From: Spirochaetota bacterium
GTDB lineage: Bacteria; Spirochaetota; JAGLSM01; JAKPMW01
Length of the DNA stretch: 17,693 nt
Direction of reading: 5' to 3'
NCBI GenBank assembly: GCA_029548715.1
Contig: JAKPMW010000393.1
Location: 1-17,693, forward strand
The notes below the pieces were generated by a model. The model ran no database searches and was not told the DNA's origin. It saw only the letters and a program-made list of their open reading frames with translations. This document shows positions 5,972-13,213 of this stretch, piece by piece (the first letter of the stretch is position 1; each line of letters starts with the position of its first letter). The position numbers were made by a program, and so were the translations under genes.

Positions 5972-6937
5972 GTGATTTCTCTCCATACAACCATCATCAT
6001 TCCCTGTTTCAATGAAGAAAAGGTCATTGCCGAAACCTATCGCCGGGTCAAGGCTGTCATGAAGGAATTTAAAAAGTACGAAATCCTCTTTATAGATGAC
6101 GGGAGTCGTGACCAGACACCAACCATCCTGCGCAATATCGCCCGGGCGGACAAGTCAGTCCGCGTACTCATGTTTTCGCGCAACTTTGGTCATCAGCCTG
6201 CTGTGACGGCGGGGATTCGGCATGCCGCAGGGGATGTCGCCATCATTATCGATGCTGATCTGCAGGACCCGCCGGAGCTTTTCCCCGAGATGATCAGGAT
6301 TCACCAGCAGGAAGGTGCAAACGTGGTGTATGGGCATCGTACCAAGCGCAAGGGCGAATCGTTTTTCAAAAAGATCACTGCCAAACTTTTTTATCGCTCA
6401 CTCAACAGTCTCTCTGAAGTCCCCCTTCCATTGGATACCGGCGACTTTCGTCTGATTGACCGCAAGGTGATGGACGCATTTTGCCAGTTTGGCGAAAAAA
6501 ACAAGTACATCCGGGGGATCATCAGCTGGCTCGGATTTTCCCAGGCCCCGATTCATTATGTCCGCGAGGAACGTTTTGCCGGTGAGACCAAGTATCCCTT
6601 TCGCAAGATGGTCAGGTTTGCCACGACCGGGCTGCTCTACTTTACAAAAAAGCCACTCAAGCTGGCCATGCATCTTGGCATGTTTTGCGTGTTTGTCGGC
6701 CTGGCGATGGCTGCCTGGGTGCTCTGGCTTCATCTTTCGGGCGATGCCAGTGTTGCCAGGGGCTGGCCTTCGCAGTTGATAACCATCATTTTTTTCGGGG
6801 GCGTGCAGCTTTTGACTATCGGCGTTCTCGGAGGGTATATCGGCAGTATCTTTGACGAAGTCAAAAACAGACCCGAGTACATCATCGGTGATGCCATCAA
6901 TTTTCCCGAGCACAAGCCGGGAAAGAAACACAGGTAA
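5972..6937 (+). CDS. GT2 polyprenyl-phosphate glycosyltransferase (GtrB/DPM1-like)
   Basis: A 321-aa family 2 glycosyltransferase of the DPM1/GtrB/ArnC type, which moves a sugar from a nucleotide donor to polyprenyl phosphate on the cytoplasmic membrane face. Visible: the N-terminal strand TTIIIPCFNEE (6-16), nucleotide-binding IDDGS (41-45), the DxD-type motif D94-A-D96 in IIDADLQDPPE, DTGDFRLIDR (155-164), and the conserved R201...K207YPF segment. Two C-terminal membrane helices (about 230-254 and 266-292) anchor it as in GtrB. The start is GTG 5972 with GAGGA 5 nt upstream; no better ATG exists. It is the first gene of a tight operon with a GT39-like transferase, a PA14 protein and GtrA, so its product is probably the lipid-linked sugar donor for the second gene. 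Which sugar is not determinable. Confidence 0.88.
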   Translation: MISLHTTIIIPCFNEEKVIAETYRRVKAVMKEFKKYEILFIDDGSRDQTPTILRNIARADKSVRVLMFSRNFGHQPAVTAGIRHAAGDVAIIIDADLQDPPELFPEMIRIHQQEGANVVYGHRTKRKGESFFKKITAKLFYRSLNSLSEVPLPLDTGDFRLIDRKVMDAFCQFGEKNKYIRGIISWLGFSQAPIHYVREERFAGETKYPFRKMVRFATTGLLYFTKKPLKLAMHLGMFCVFVGLAMAAWVLWLHLSGDASVARGWPSQLITIIFFGGVQLLTIGVLGGYIGSIFDEVKNRPEYIIGDAINFPEHKPGKKHR

Positions 6938-6943
6938 CGCGCA

Positions 6944-8464
6944 ATGCCCTTTATGTTCACTCTTGCTGCAAAGCTCAGGGCGATGGACAAGACCAACCGT
7001 TTTTCGGCTGCCCTGGTGGCCGTGTTTGTCCTCGCATCAGCCACGTTTATGATCAATTACCACCGCCCCTCAGGGATGTTTTGGGACGAAAACTACTATC
7101 TGACTGCCGTACAGAAATACACGGACGGATATGTGTTTTTTGAGTCCCATCCCCCCCTGGGCAAGCTCTTCATGGCCCTGGGTGAAAACGTCTTTGGCCG
7201 CAATGATCATCTTGACCGGAGCGCCTTTACCCTGACCGAGAAGATTGATACGGTTCCCAAGGGGTATTCGTTTATCGGGGTACGGTTTTTCCCGGTCCTC
7301 TTTGCCGTCCTTGGGGCAGTGTTGTTTTTCCTGATCCTTAACCGTCTGATAGGCAAACCGTTTTTTGCCTTCATTTTTTCCGGCTTTTACGTTTTTGAAA
7401 ACGCCTTTATCCTGCATTCTCGTGGTGCCATGCTGGACAGCACCCAGCTTTTTTTCATCTTTGCGGCTATTGCCCTCTTTATTCGCTACACGGATGGCGG
7501 CAGGCCAATTCGCCAGCGCCAGTACTTCGGGCTTGGGGCTGTCATCGGGCTGGCCATCATGGTCAAGCTGAATGCCGCATTTTTGCTGTTGCTGTTTCCG
7601 GTTCTCTTTCTCTACGAACATCGTGCCAGCATCAAGGAGCGCTGGCTGCGGCAGCGGGCGGCCTTCTGGCTGGACTTGCTGAAAAAAACTGCAGTTTCCG
7701 CCGGGGCGATTGCCCTTGTCGCCTTTGCCGTGTTTATGATCCACTTCTCACTCGGAGACCGGATCCCCGGCGGGCAGACCCAAAAAATATCTCCCGAGTA
7801 CCGCTCGATCATTGCGCGTGGTGAAACCGGAAACATCTTCAACTTTCCGATCATGCTGCGCGATTATGTGGCATACATGTCGAGCTATCATGAGAATGTC
7901 CCCAAATTTCGCAAATACGACGAGAGTGACAACGGCAGTCGCCCTATTACCTGGCCATTTGGCGAAAAGAGCATCCGCTACCGCTGGAACAAGACCGGCG
8001 GGCATGTCCAGTATCTCTACCTGCAGGGAAACCCGGTTATCTGGATTTCCGGCCTGATCGGGCTGGCGCTGGCCTTTGCACTTGTCTCGGGCAGGCTTGT
8101 TTTCCGGCACAGGCCTGAGGATCCTGCACGAAACAGGCTCTTCTGGTATATCACCTTCTTCTTCGGGTTATACGCCATCTATATGGCCATGATCATGCGC
8201 ATTGATCGTGTCATGTATCTCTATCATTACTTCATCCCGCTCTTTTTCTCGCTCTTTCTTGCAGCGCTGGTCTTTGCCTACATCTTCCGTGAAAAGGTGG
8301 AGCAGGGCGACCGGGTGCTGATGATCGCCTGTGGGATCTTTTTTGTCGAAATACTTGCGGCGTTTGTCTTTTTCATGCCGCTGACCTACTATTTCCCGCT
8401 TACAACCCGCGAGTTCCTTCAGCGGACATGGCTTGATATATGGGAGCTGAAATATGTCCAGTAA
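6944..8464 (+). CDS. GT39 (PMT-like) membrane glycosyltransferase
   Basis: A 506-aa integral membrane protein resembling bacterial protein O-mannosyltransferases and the wider GT-C fold. The first external loop carries the acidic pair D48-E49 in FWDENYYL and HPPLGKL at 69-75, the two best-known PMT signatures. About ten hydrophobic segments follow, including 20-38, 105-128 and several in the C-terminal half. Such enzymes use polyprenyl-phosphate sugar, from the GT2/GtrA pair here, and transfer it outside the membrane to protein Ser/Thr or, in related GT-C families, to glycans. The start ATG 6944 is 6 nt after the previous stop with a weak AGGT; in-frame ATGs at 6953 and 6983 are alternatives. 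The end overlaps the next gene by 11 nt. The C-terminal region is shorter than in eukaryotic PMTs and lacks a MIR domain. The acceptor is unknown. Confidence 0.82.
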   Translation: MPFMFTLAAKLRAMDKTNRFSAALVAVFVLASATFMINYHRPSGMFWDENYYLTAVQKYTDGYVFFESHPPLGKLFMALGENVFGRNDHLDRSAFTLTEKIDTVPKGYSFIGVRFFPVLFAVLGAVLFFLILNRLIGKPFFAFIFSGFYVFENAFILHSRGAMLDSTQLFFIFAAIALFIRYTDGGRPIRQRQYFGLGAVIGLAIMVKLNAAFLLLLFPVLFLYEHRASIKERWLRQRAAFWLDLLKKTAVSAGAIALVAFAVFMIHFSLGDRIPGGQTQKISPEYRSIIARGETGNIFNFPIMLRDYVAYMSSYHENVPKFRKYDESDNGSRPITWPFGEKSIRYRWNKTGGHVQYLYLQGNPVIWISGLIGLALAFALVSGRLVFRHRPEDPARNRLFWYITFFFGLYAIYMAMIMRIDRVMYLYHYFIPLFFSLFLAALVFAYIFREKVEQGDRVLMIACGIFFVEILAAFVFFMPLTYYFPLTTREFLQRTWLDIWELKYVQ

Positions 8465-9095
8465 CAAAAAACAGTCTGCAATGGTCGCCGGCGTAGCTTC
8501 CATTTTTCGTGCGATCAAGTGGCGTGATCCTGCCTGGGTTTTTCTCGGAATCGTGCTCCTGGTTGGTATCGCGGTTATCAACCAGATGCTTCCGCCAGGG
8601 TTTCTGAGTTCATCCGGAAAGCTGATGCATGTTACCATCGAACACCAGAAAAGGGATATCTCCCATATCGACCAGCCGCGGGACACCTTCGCCACCGACG
8701 AGTTCTATATCGATACGATTGATTTTCCCGCCGGGAATTCATTGCGGCACGAGAAACTGGGGAATTACGACTTTTCAAAAAACTTTTTTACGCGGATTGA
8801 GGGCACCATGGAGGTTGAGACTCCGGGAGAATACCGGATGATCGTTGCTTCTGATGACGGGTTTCGCCTTGAAATCGATGGTCGCATGATCAGCCAGCAT
8901 ACCAATGACCGCCCGATGAGCGAGACCGTCGCCGGCATCCGTCTCGAAAAGGGCCGGTACCCGTTTGTGTTGACCTGGTTTCAGGGCTTTGGCCAGCTTG
9001 GGCTCAGGGCCTGGTATGAAGGCGCCTGCGGGCGCAAGCTCTTTGGCGAATCAACCTCCTGCATACGGTTTTTGACGTCCGGGAAAAAAGGCTGA
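8454..9095 (+). CDS. Membrane-anchored protein with PA14-like domain
   Basis: A 213-aa protein with a short basic cytoplasmic N-terminus, one membrane helix (about 26-45) without a cleavage or lipobox site, and an extracytoplasmic part ending in a PA14-like beta-sandwich (about 108-190). PA14 hallmarks: the ETPGEYRMIVASDDG strand and loop (122-136), LEIDGRMI (139-146), a Gly-rich turn at 161-169, and YPFVLTWFQGFGQLGLRAWYEG (within 169-190). The DDG at 134-136 corresponds to the carbohydrate/Ca2+-binding DD of many PA14 lectins. C192 and C203 could form a disulphide. It starts inside the preceding gene (11-nt overlap) with GGGAG 8 nt upstream, indicating translational coupling. It may bind the glycan or present the acceptor to the transferase. 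No close family recognised beyond PA14. Confidence 0.78.
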   Translation: MSSNKKQSAMVAGVASIFRAIKWRDPAWVFLGIVLLVGIAVINQMLPPGFLSSSGKLMHVTIEHQKRDISHIDQPRDTFATDEFYIDTIDFPAGNSLRHEKLGNYDFSKNFFTRIEGTMEVETPGEYRMIVASDDGFRLEIDGRMISQHTNDRPMSETVAGIRLEKGRYPFVLTWFQGFGQLGLRAWYEGACGRKLFGESTSCIRFLTSGKKG

Positions 9096-9099
9096 CGGG

Positions 9100-9528
9100 A
9101 TGCTCCGCAGGCTTGTCCCGCAAGAGTGGCGCAGCGAACTGGGCAAGATGTTTCGCTTTGCTGCGGTTGGCGTGCTCAATACCGTGATCGGGTTGGGGAC
9201 TATTTACCTCCTGCAGATCGGACTTGAGCAGGACTACCGCTTTGCGAGTGCCGTAGGGTATACGCTGGGTATCATCAACAGTTTTGTGTTGAACAGGGCC
9301 TGGACCTTTCGCAGCAGGGACGGCAGGATAGCGCGCCAGGGGCTGCGCTTCATGGCTTCTGCCGGAATATGCTGGCTGATCCAGCTTGGTTTTCTCGTTT
9401 TGATGGTCGAAGTTGTCCGGGTTCACGAAGATGCTGCCCAGCCTGTCGGGATGGTGATCTATACCGGCCTGAACTATCTGGCCAACCGGTTTTTTGTCTT
9501 CAGCGGACAGGGGGCCGAGCCTCGTTGA
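9100..9528 (+). CDS. GtrA-like membrane protein (polyprenyl-phosphate-sugar flippase candidate)
   Basis: A 142-aa protein with four membrane helices (about 18-40, 47-66, 84-106, 113-133), the usual size and layout of the GtrA/DPMS family. Characteristic motifs are FRFAAVGVLNT (18-28), NSFVLNRAWTF (60-70) and its second-half echo NYLANRFFVF (125-134). GtrA is thought to flip polyprenyl-phosphate sugar made by GtrB across the membrane. It lies 4 nt after the PA14 gene and is the last gene of the operon. Its presence with a GtrB-like enzyme and a GT39-like transferase supports one pathway. The ribosome-binding site is weak; M17 (9148) is an alternative start but would remove the basic N-terminus. 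Confidence 0.88.
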   Translation: MLRRLVPQEWRSELGKMFRFAAVGVLNTVIGLGTIYLLQIGLEQDYRFASAVGYTLGIINSFVLNRAWTFRSRDGRIARQGLRFMASAGICWLIQLGFLVLMVEVVRVHEDAAQPVGMVIYTGLNYLANRFFVFSGQGAEPR

Positions 9529-9578
9529 GGCCGGGTCTTGTTGTTTGTAAACATTAAACCCGGCCTTTGCGGGCCGGG
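9528..9578. terminator. Terminator region with two competing hairpins between convergent genes
   Basis: CCCGGCC (9559-9565) and GGCCGGG (9572-9578) form a 7-bp GC stem with a 6-nt loop. On the minus strand it is followed by TTTAATGTTT, so it can end transcripts from both sides. A third segment, AGGCCGGGT (9528-9536), starting at the last base of the gtrA stop, can instead pair with ACCCGGCCT (9558-9566), giving an alternative 9-bp stem. Confidence 0.6.
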
Positions 9579-9610
9579 CTGTTGTGGTTACTGCCTCTGT
9601 CTTTCCCTTG

Positions 9611-10147
9611 TTACTTGACGGATATCAGCCGAAAGATCTGGTTTTCCGGTTTGACGGTCAATTCTTCAAACTGGACAAGCGGGGCGCCCGTTTCTGTGCT
9701 GACTCCAAAAACAGTCAGCAGTTTTCCGCTCTCAAGCGAGCGGATACGGTATCCACTGCCCTCCCGGACGAATGTCCAGATCTGGTTGCTGGCGGAGCTT
9801 CCGTTGTCGTTCCACTGGACAACCGAAGCATTATTGTCACGAGATTTCCCCTGAACGTCCAGGCAGAGTTTGCTGTGCTCTGAAAAAATCTTCCATTGGC
9901 TGTCGTTGCCGGCCCTGACCAGTTTCCAGACCTGGTTGGGGCTTGGCTTGTCCTTGCTGTTGATCGTCCACTGTACGATCTGCTTCCCCGCTTCGGTGCT
10001 GGCCGCCGGGACGTCAAGCGCCATTCCGCTGGCCTTTGAAACAATGATGTAGCGGCCCTCGTGAGCCGGGTCTGCACTCCCGGCTGCGCAGGAGACCATC
10101 AGTGATGCCGTTGCAACGGCCATGATGCAAAACAATGCCCTGTACAT
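9611..10147 (-). CDS. Ricin-B-type lectin lipoprotein
   Basis: A 178-aa exported protein. A signal peptide with a relaxed lipobox (LMVSC, C20) suggests membrane anchoring. The rest is one ricin-B/RICIN beta-trefoil: three repeats, each ending in a QxW-type motif, QVW (72-74), QIW (122-124) and a degenerate QIF (170-172), with sugar-site-like segments GMALDVPA, LCLDVQG and GKLLTV opening each repeat. Such domains usually bind galactose or other carbohydrates. No catalytic domain is present. The start at 10147 (second of two adjacent ATGs) sits 5 nt after GGGGG. It lies 34 nt after the receptor phosphatase gene and is probably co-transcribed with it. Cleavage at C20 is tentative because Met at -3 is unusual outside spirochaetes. 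Confidence 0.82.
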   Translation of the reverse strand: MYRALFCIMAVATASLMVSCAAGSADPAHEGRYIIVSKASGMALDVPAASTEAGKQIVQWTINSKDKPSPNQVWKLVRAGNDSQWKIFSEHSKLCLDVQGKSRDNNASVVQWNDNGSSASNQIWTFVREGSGYRIRSLESGKLLTVFGVSTETGAPLVQFEELTVKPENQIFRLISVK

Positions 10148-10181
10148 CATATCCCCCTGATTGTGTAGTATCAAATCGCCC

Positions 10182-12710
10182 TCAGGCTTTTTTTCCTTTT
10201 TCCTGTTCGACGGCCAGCCTGTCCCTCTCGACCATCTTTTCAACGATCCGGAGCATTTCGTCATCGGCTGCAATTCGTCTTGCGCGTTCAAGCAGGCTTT
10301 CGGCGTCGGGGAACCGCTTGAACAGCCTGTAGCAGTCGGCAACGATGATCAGACACTTGAGGTGGTTGGGGTTGAGAAGCAGGAGCCGCTCTCCATACTC
10401 TACAGTAATGCGGATGTGATACTTGAATTCTTCCTTGCCCTTGTTGCTGTCGTAGATATCCTTGGCGATGCGTCTGGCGGCACTGACAATTCCGAAGAGG
10501 AACCCTTCGTTGAGGGGCGCGATCCGTATTGCATACTGATAGACCCGCATTTCCTCGGCGGTGTCTCCGGCCTCGTGCAGCAGGTTGGCCAGCCGTTCGA
10601 CAACCTCGACATCCGGATAGAGATACATTGTCTTGCGCAAAAGCTGGATCGAGCGGGACGTGTCCTTTTCGGCAAACGCCTTCAATGCGCTCGAGCGAAC
10701 CGCCTCATAGTCCGGAGGGATCACAAGCGGGGACTTTTTCCATTCGACACGGATGAGGGTAAAGTCATCGGTCAGTTCGGCGCTTTTTTCAACGGCTGCA
10801 ACGACCCCTGCAAGATCACCGTTTGCTTCCTCGATGCAGCGGAGGAAGCGTGTTTCGTCCTCATTGATGATCCGCTGTCCTGTCTCCTCGTCATGCCCGA
10901 TGATGACGTCGTCGCGACCGTCAGAGCCCAGATAGATGACGTCTCCCTGCTCGAGCTGGATCATGTGGATCAAAACCTTGTTTTCAAACCCGACAGTACC
11001 AATCTTGCGCAGCGTCAGTTCTTCTTCGGTAAACGCGGCCGATCCCCCTCGATAGAGGACGGTCCAGGGGTGCTCGGCATTGAGGTAGTACATCGCTCCG
11101 GTCTCTTCGTCGATCAGACCGATGACCGCCGAGATGAGCATGCTTCCGTCGAATGAGACGAACACCCGATTGAGTTCTTCATAGATCTCTGTCAGCCATG
11201 CCTCGGGCATCTTCCCCGAGGCAAACAGCGGGGTTCGGTTGATATAGGCGTTGAATACGACGCCCATGACCAGGGCGCCGCCGGCGCCCTGGAGCGACTT
11301 GCCCATTGCGTCACCGTTGGCAAAGGCAAGATAGCGCTTGTCCATCAGGACTACTTCCCGGGCGATACAGACATCTCCACCGATTTCGCCGTTGCGCTTC
11401 TTGAAGGTGAACTTTTTCTTCTGGCTGATGTGGAAATCAACGGCCAGGGCATCGCTTTTGACTTCCTTGATGAGGAGCGGGTTGATCAGCAATGATGTGA
11501 GGAAGTAATCCCCGTCCTGCTGTACCTTGAGGGCGTTGACCTCTTCGAATGCCTGCTGCAACTCCTTCGTCCGCTGTGCGACCATGTCCTCGAGGTGCTC
11601 GGTGTATTCCTTGATATTGGCTGTCATCATGTTGATCGTCTTGGCCACAAGGGTAAACTCATCGCCGGTGGCGAGGTCGATTTTGACATCGAAGTCCTTG
11701 TTCATGATCTTGGCGAGGTTGCTGTCGATGATACCCAGCGGATGGAGTACGATCCGGTTGATCAGAACCAGCAATGACCCAAGGATAAGCATGAGGCTGA
11801 TGACCAGGAGGAGGATAAACGGCACAAAGATGGAGTACAGGAGGGCGTTGACATCCATCAGCACAAGGATGTACCAGTTGGTTGAGCGGAGATTGATAAG
11901 CGAAAACGAACCCATGTGGCTTTTGCCTTCATAGTCGATGAATTCGCTGATGACGGACTGGTTTTTTGCCTCGTCCAGCCGCTTCATGATCCCGCGGATC
12001 CTGTTTCCGTCTTCGCCTGTAAGGTAAAAAATGGTCCGGTTGTCAATGTACTCTGCCTTGATATGGGCCTTGACATGCCCCCGGTCATTGAAAAGGATGA
12101 CGTAGGCACCCTCGGAAACCTTGGATACCATCTGGTTGATCATTTTTGAGACATCAAGGCCCGTGCCGGTCACGCCCAGCAGCTTTTCATTTTCCCAGAC
12201 GGGGACATATACCCAGAGCTTGGTTGTCAATAACTGCGGGTTATAGGATATGTCGATCCCCAGTTCGCGCTTTCGTGATGAGGTCCAGTACCAGGAGTCG
12301 GCAGCGATGTCCCGGGAGAGGGTATTGAGGAAATTTCCGTTGACATAGTAGCTCTTCGAACTGTCGATGGCGGCAAAGGTGTCCGTGTCCTTCAGGAGAA
12401 TCCGCAGCTTGCGGAAATTTTCGAGGGCCATCTCCTTCAGGCCACGGTCGTCCTCGCTTTTCATCCAGTTCCGCAGGATGGGGTTTTCAGACATGTACTG
12501 GGATGTGTCAATGTTCCGGTCAAACGTCTGGCTGAACTCGCTCAGTTTGGCCTTGAGGATCTCGGACGTGTACTTTTCTCCGATAGAGGTAAACAGTGAT
12601 CCGGCGATCTGAAGGTTGATCAGGGTGCCAACAAGGCCAACGGCAATAAATATCAATGCCGGATAGAGCGTCAGCTTGACCCTCAGACTCTTTGCTTTAT
12701 GCAGATTCAT
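10182..12710 (-). CDS. Receptor-type SpoIIE/PP2C phosphatase (Cache-HAMP-PP2C-TPR)
   Basis: An 842-aa membrane sensor. Order: TM1 (about 14-36), extracytoplasmic Cache-like sensor (about 40-285), TM2 (about 291-318), HAMP (about 319-372), short coiled coil (370-396), SpoIIE-type PP2C phosphatase (about 400-655) and a C-terminal TPR-like helical tail (about 665-825) with a charged end. The phosphatase metal ligands are visible: D446 in GEIGGDV, D467 in NGDAMGKS, D597 in GSDG, and D648-D649 in LTDDFTL, so it should be active. Such enzymes normally dephosphorylate anti-sigma-factor antagonists in partner switching. The QQDGDYFLTSLL opening (397-408) resembles leptospiral/spirochaetal members. 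The start at 12710 follows AGGAG. No anti-sigma factor or STAS protein is encoded nearby, so the target is elsewhere. A lectin lipoprotein gene follows by 34 nt. Confidence 0.9.
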   Translation of the reverse strand: MNLHKAKSLRVKLTLYPALIFIAVGLVGTLINLQIAGSLFTSIGEKYTSEILKAKLSEFSQTFDRNIDTSQYMSENPILRNWMKSEDDRGLKEMALENFRKLRILLKDTDTFAAIDSSKSYYVNGNFLNTLSRDIAADSWYWTSSRKRELGIDISYNPQLLTTKLWVYVPVWENEKLLGVTGTGLDVSKMINQMVSKVSEGAYVILFNDRGHVKAHIKAEYIDNRTIFYLTGEDGNRIRGIMKRLDEAKNQSVISEFIDYEGKSHMGSFSLINLRSTNWYILVLMDVNALLYSIFVPFILLLVISLMLILGSLLVLINRIVLHPLGIIDSNLAKIMNKDFDVKIDLATGDEFTLVAKTINMMTANIKEYTEHLEDMVAQRTKELQQAFEEVNALKVQQDGDYFLTSLLINPLLIKEVKSDALAVDFHISQKKKFTFKKRNGEIGGDVCIAREVVLMDKRYLAFANGDAMGKSLQGAGGALVMGVVFNAYINRTPLFASGKMPEAWLTEIYEELNRVFVSFDGSMLISAVIGLIDEETGAMYYLNAEHPWTVLYRGGSAAFTEEELTLRKIGTVGFENKVLIHMIQLEQGDVIYLGSDGRDDVIIGHDEETGQRIINEDETRFLRCIEEANGDLAGVVAAVEKSAELTDDFTLIRVEWKKSPLVIPPDYEAVRSSALKAFAEKDTSRSIQLLRKTMYLYPDVEVVERLANLLHEAGDTAEEMRVYQYAIRIAPLNEGFLFGIVSAARRIAKDIYDSNKGKEEFKYHIRITVEYGERLLLLNPNHLKCLIIVADCYRLFKRFPDAESLLERARRIAADDEMLRIVEKMVERDRLAVEQEKGKKA

Positions 12711-12749
12711 TATGATTCTCCTATCAGCGCAGGGCGAGGAAACGAAAGC

Positions 12750-12765
12750 GGGTGTACAAACACCC
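12750..12765 (-). promoter_or_regulatory. Leader hairpin of the receptor phosphatase mRNA
   Basis: GGGTGT-TTGT-ACACCC on the minus strand is a 6-bp stem with a 4-nt loop in the roughly 117-nt leader, about 40 nt before ATG 12710. It could affect translation or mRNA stability. No riboswitch class is recognised. Confidence 0.35.
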
Positions 12766-12834
12766 ACCTCCCCATCATCGGTACAAAACCCGTGCTGGTT
12801 GCATCAAAAAATTGCGTGTTCGACACCGTAGACC

Positions 12835-12863
12835 ATGATATTGTCTCCGTTCGGGCCTGTCAA
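12835..12863 (-). promoter_or_regulatory. Near-consensus promoter of the receptor phosphatase gene
   Basis: On the minus strand, consensus TTGACA (12858-12863), a 17-nt spacer and TATCAT (12835-12840). The transcript would start near 12828. Confidence 0.65.
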
Positions 12864-12894
12864 TCAGATAAAAACACGGCACTTTTTGGTATTG

Positions 12895-12918
12895 GGCCGG
12901 CCTGGTGCTGAGCCGGCC
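12895..12918. terminator. GC-rich hairpin upstream of the phosphatase promoter
   Basis: GGCCGGC (12895-12901) and GCCGGCC (12912-12918) form a 7-bp stem with a 10-nt loop. It could end transcripts of the upstream minus-strand hisI operon before the phosphatase promoter. There is no T-run directly after it. Confidence 0.4.
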
Positions 12919-13054
12919 GCCTCCTGCTTCTCTTCAAAAACTTCGTGGGGGCGGGGGTGAGTGAAGTGTTTTGGGGTGGCTTTTGTCCGCAGATTGCACA
13001 GATGGAGACAGATTGCTTTCGTATGGCCGCTTGTTCCGGTTGATCTCGCAGCGC

Positions 13055-13089
13055 CTCGATGATGTGCTATATTGCCCGAGGACTGCGCC
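13055..13089 (-). pseudogene. Decayed fragment resembling part of hisI
   Basis: This 35-nt stretch matches 13860-13895 inside the intact hisI gene, including 16 identical bases (ATATTGCCCGAGGACT) plus CTCGATGATG, with about three small differences (two 1-2-nt indels and a G/A change). In hisI it encodes the ESSGNMQRIIEI region; here the frame is broken. It is in the same orientation as hisI. A remnant of a duplication is the simplest reading. Confidence 0.5.
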
Positions 13090-13117
13090 ATGACTGCGGG
13101 GTACGGGGATAGTGCAA

Positions 13118-13172
13118 GACTCCGGGAGTATTGCGCAGGGTATTATAATGCTGTCATGTGACTCCGGGAGTC
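13118..13172. promoter_or_regulatory. Paired GACTCCGGGAGTC palindromes around an AT-rich core
   Basis: GACTCCGGGAGT (13118-13129) and the full palindrome GACTCCGGGAGTC (13160-13172) have centres 42 bp apart. Exactly midway lies palindromic ATTATAAT (13142-13149), which gives a TATAAT -10 on each strand (13144-13149 plus; 13142-13147 minus). There is no good -35 on either strand; the 13118 palindrome covers the plus-strand -35 position. This looks like a two-site operator for a dimeric regulator. Confidence 0.4.
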
Positions 13173-13213
13173 GTAAAAGGTTATTGCGTAAATGCAATAG
13201 GCACCCCAGATTC

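Larger units (their letters stand above)
12711..13213. other. 503-nt gene-free interval
   Basis: This is the longest non-coding stretch. It contains the phosphatase leader and promoter (12750-12863), a GC-rich hairpin (12895-12918), a G-rich plus-strand stretch (12945-12980), a decayed piece of hisI (13055-13089), and a pair of palindromes around ATTATAAT (13118-13172). Minus-strand frames of 75 and 87 codons exist but show no ribosome-binding site or recognisable protein, so I call no gene. Confidence 0.6.

Noticed and set aside
12990..13020. Short direct repeat of CAGATTGC
   Set aside because: Only two copies of 8 bases about 20 nt apart; likely chance.
12864..13197. Two minus-strand frames of 75 and 87 codons in the gene-free interval
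   Set aside because: No ribosome-binding site, odd composition and overlapping frames. The first begins inside the hisI remnant.
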